Assembly (NCBI GenBank): GCA_903925705.1
Contig: CAIYGJ010000190.1
Span: 1 to 13,613 of the forward strand
Reading direction: 5' to 3'
Source of the DNA: an uncultured Actinomycetes bacterium
GTDB lineage: Bacteria > Actinomycetota > Actinomycetes > S36-B12 > UBA5976
DNA: 13,613 nt
Part shown: positions 12,442-13,613 of the stretch, piece by piece
Layout of the letters: each line of letters opens with the position of its first letter
How positions within the stretch are numbered: position 1 is the stretch's first letter
Position numbers and translations under genes: made by a program
Notes under the pieces: generated by a model
Databases searched by the model: none
What the model saw: only the letters and a program-made list of their open reading frames with translations
What the model was told of the DNA's origin: nothing

Positions 12442-13613
12442 GTGAGTAGCCTCAATTCATTCCAGGCCCAATCTGAACTAGTTGTGGATGGGCAAACATT
12501 CACAATCTTTCGATTAGATGCATTGCCTGGTAGTGAACGCCTTCCGTTTACGCACAAAGTTCTCTTAGAAAACTTACTGCGCACCGAAGACGGTGCAAAT
12601 GTAACCGCAGCGCAGATTCAAACTCTGGCTAATTGGGACGCTCAAGCCGAGCCAACCGATGAAATCCAATTCACGCCTGCGCGCGTGATCATGCAGGACT
12701 TTACCGGTGTTCCTTGTGTCGTTGACTTAGCAACTATGCGTGAAGCCTTTACTGAATTAGGCGGCGATCCGAATCGTATTAACCCACTTGCGCCAGCAGA
12801 ACTCGTAATCGACCACTCGGTTATTGCTGACTTCTTTGGCAACTCTGCTGCTGCAGATAAAAACGTAGAACTTGAATACGAACGCAATGGTGAACGATAC
12901 AAATTCTTGCGTTGGGGTCAAGATGCATTTGATGACTTCAAGGTCGTCCCACCGGGCACCGGCATTGTTCACCAAGTAAACATCGAAGCACTTGCTCGAG
13001 TTGTGATGGTTCGAAATGGCATGGCTTACCCAGACAGCTGCGTTGGAACTGACTCACACACAACTATGGTCAACGGACTTGGAGTCTTAGGTTGGGGAGT
13101 TGGCGGCATTGAAGCCGAAGCTGCAATGCTAGGTCAACCTGTTTCCATGTTGATTCCACGCGTTGTTGGATTCAAGCTGTTCGGACAAATGCAGCCAGGC
13201 ACTACTGCAACAGATTTAGTTCTCACAATCACTGAAATGCTTCGCAAGCACGGAGTCGTGGGCAAGTTTGTTGAATTTTATGGCGAAGGCGTTACTGCTG
13301 TTTCCTTGGCTAATCGCGCAACCATCGGAAACATGAGTCCAGAGTATGGTTCAACTGCAGCGATCTTCCCGATCGATGAAGAAACTTTGAACTACATGCG
13401 TTTGACCGGCCGGCCAGAAACACAACTTGCACTAGTTAAGGCTTATGCCCAAGAACAAGGTCTATGGCACAACCCAGCAATTGAGCCAGTTTATTCCGAA
13501 TACATTGAACTTGATCTTGGTTCGGTTAAGCCATCAATTGCAGGACCTAAGCGGCCACAGGATCGCGTTGAGCTTTCTAATGCTGCGCCAGCTTTTGAAT
13601 CAGCGGTGCAGAC
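12442..13613 (+). CDS. acnA: Aconitate hydratase A, N-terminal part (truncated by window end)
   Basis: The enzyme isomerises citrate to isocitrate in the TCA cycle through a [4Fe-4S] cluster. The frame runs open from GTG 12442 to the window edge, 390 codons of the usual roughly 900. The start SSLNSFQAQSELVVDGQTFTIFRL is the standard AcnA/IRP N-terminus. Further family blocks are RVIMQDFTGVPCVVDLATMR, LVIDHSVIADFF, PPGTGIVHQVNIE, the active-site SCVGTDSHTTMVNGLGV block and GGIEAEAAMLGQP. The cluster-binding cysteines lie beyond the window, so integrity cannot be judged. AGGAG sits 4 nt before the GTG, a strong ribosome site supporting this start. An 18-bp palindrome just upstream suggests regulation. 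In many Actinobacteria dxs or a TetR regulator (acnR) is nearby downstream. Confidence 0.95.
   Translation, partial: MSSLNSFQAQSELVVDGQTFTIFRLDALPGSERLPFTHKVLLENLLRTEDGANVTAAQIQTLANWDAQAEPTDEIQFTPARVIMQDFTGVPCVVDLATMREAFTELGGDPNRINPLAPAELVIDHSVIADFFGNSAAADKNVELEYERNGERYKFLRWGQDAFDDFKVVPPGTGIVHQVNIEALARVVMVRNGMAYPDSCVGTDSHTTMVNGLGVLGWGVGGIEAEAAMLGQPVSMLIPRVVGFKLFGQMQPGTTATDLVLTITEMLRKHGVVGKFVEFYGEGVTAVSLANRATIGNMSPEYGSTAAIFPIDEETLNYMRLTGRPETQLALVKAYAQEQGLWHNPAIEPVYSEYIELDLGSVKPSIAGPKRPQDRVELSNAAPAFESAVQ

Noticed and set aside
1..13613. A new defence, secretion or biosynthetic system
   Set aside because: Every substantial frame is assigned to a known housekeeping or conserved actinobacterial family; there is no cluster of unknown accessory genes.

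Overview
The window looks like a housekeeping segment of a mid-GC actinobacterial chromosome. Several families are almost confined to Actinobacteria (SepH/DUF3071, DUF4193, DUF3093, DUF3710, DUF3159). Their order with dut, an inositol-monophosphatase-like gene, a TRAM-domain RNA methyltransferase and aconitase is the conserved actinobacterial arrangement, as in the Streptomyces parE/parC-sepH-dut region. The base composition is clearly below that of Streptomyces or Mycobacterium. Genes are tightly packed, with several 1 to 11 bp overlaps or gaps. Together these suggest a streamlined aquatic lineage such as Nanopelagicales (acI); that placement is inference.

Layout. Bases 1-130 are the 3' end of a topoisomerase IV/gyrase B subunit on the + strand. 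From 6367 down to 127 runs a minus-strand block of six genes: sepH (division regulator), parC (topoisomerase IV A subunit), a secreted GH25 lysozyme starting inside the parC stop codon, a thioredoxin-reductase-like ferredoxin/flavodoxin-NADP reductase, a beta-carbonic anhydrase and a small 4-oxalocrotonate-tautomerase-like protein. The last gene collides with parE on a shared TTAA. A short divergent region (6368-6478) separates this block from + strand genes: an inositol-monophosphatase family phosphatase, a gamma-carbonic-anhydrase-like hexapeptide protein and the DUF4193 zinc-ribbon protein. A DUF3093 membrane protein on the minus strand converges on DUF4193 across a 20-bp direct repeat. From 8821 to the right edge all genes are on +: hotdog thioesterase, dut and DUF3710 (linked by two ATGA overlaps), DUF3159 membrane protein, TRAM RNA methyltransferase and acnA (truncated by the window end).

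How the genes work together. The left half pairs chromosome decatenation (ParE/ParC), Z-ring control (SepH) and cell-wall cleavage, which are plausibly co-expressed functions. The right half combines nucleotide-pool hygiene (dUTPase), RNA modification, central metabolism (aconitase) and conserved actinobacterial proteins of unknown function. Two unrelated carbonic anhydrase families occur in the window, and the gamma-type one lacks a canonical zinc ligand.

I see no mobile element, CRISPR array, tRNA, rRNA or clearly new multi-gene system. The most informative non-coding signals are an 18-bp perfect palindrome just upstream of acnA, the duplicated hairpin/terminator-like repeat at 8229-8280, and -10 motifs placed 6-7 nt before start codons, which suggest leaderless mRNAs. 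No gene-free stretch exceeds 300 bases. All family calls were made by reading motifs; no database search was run.
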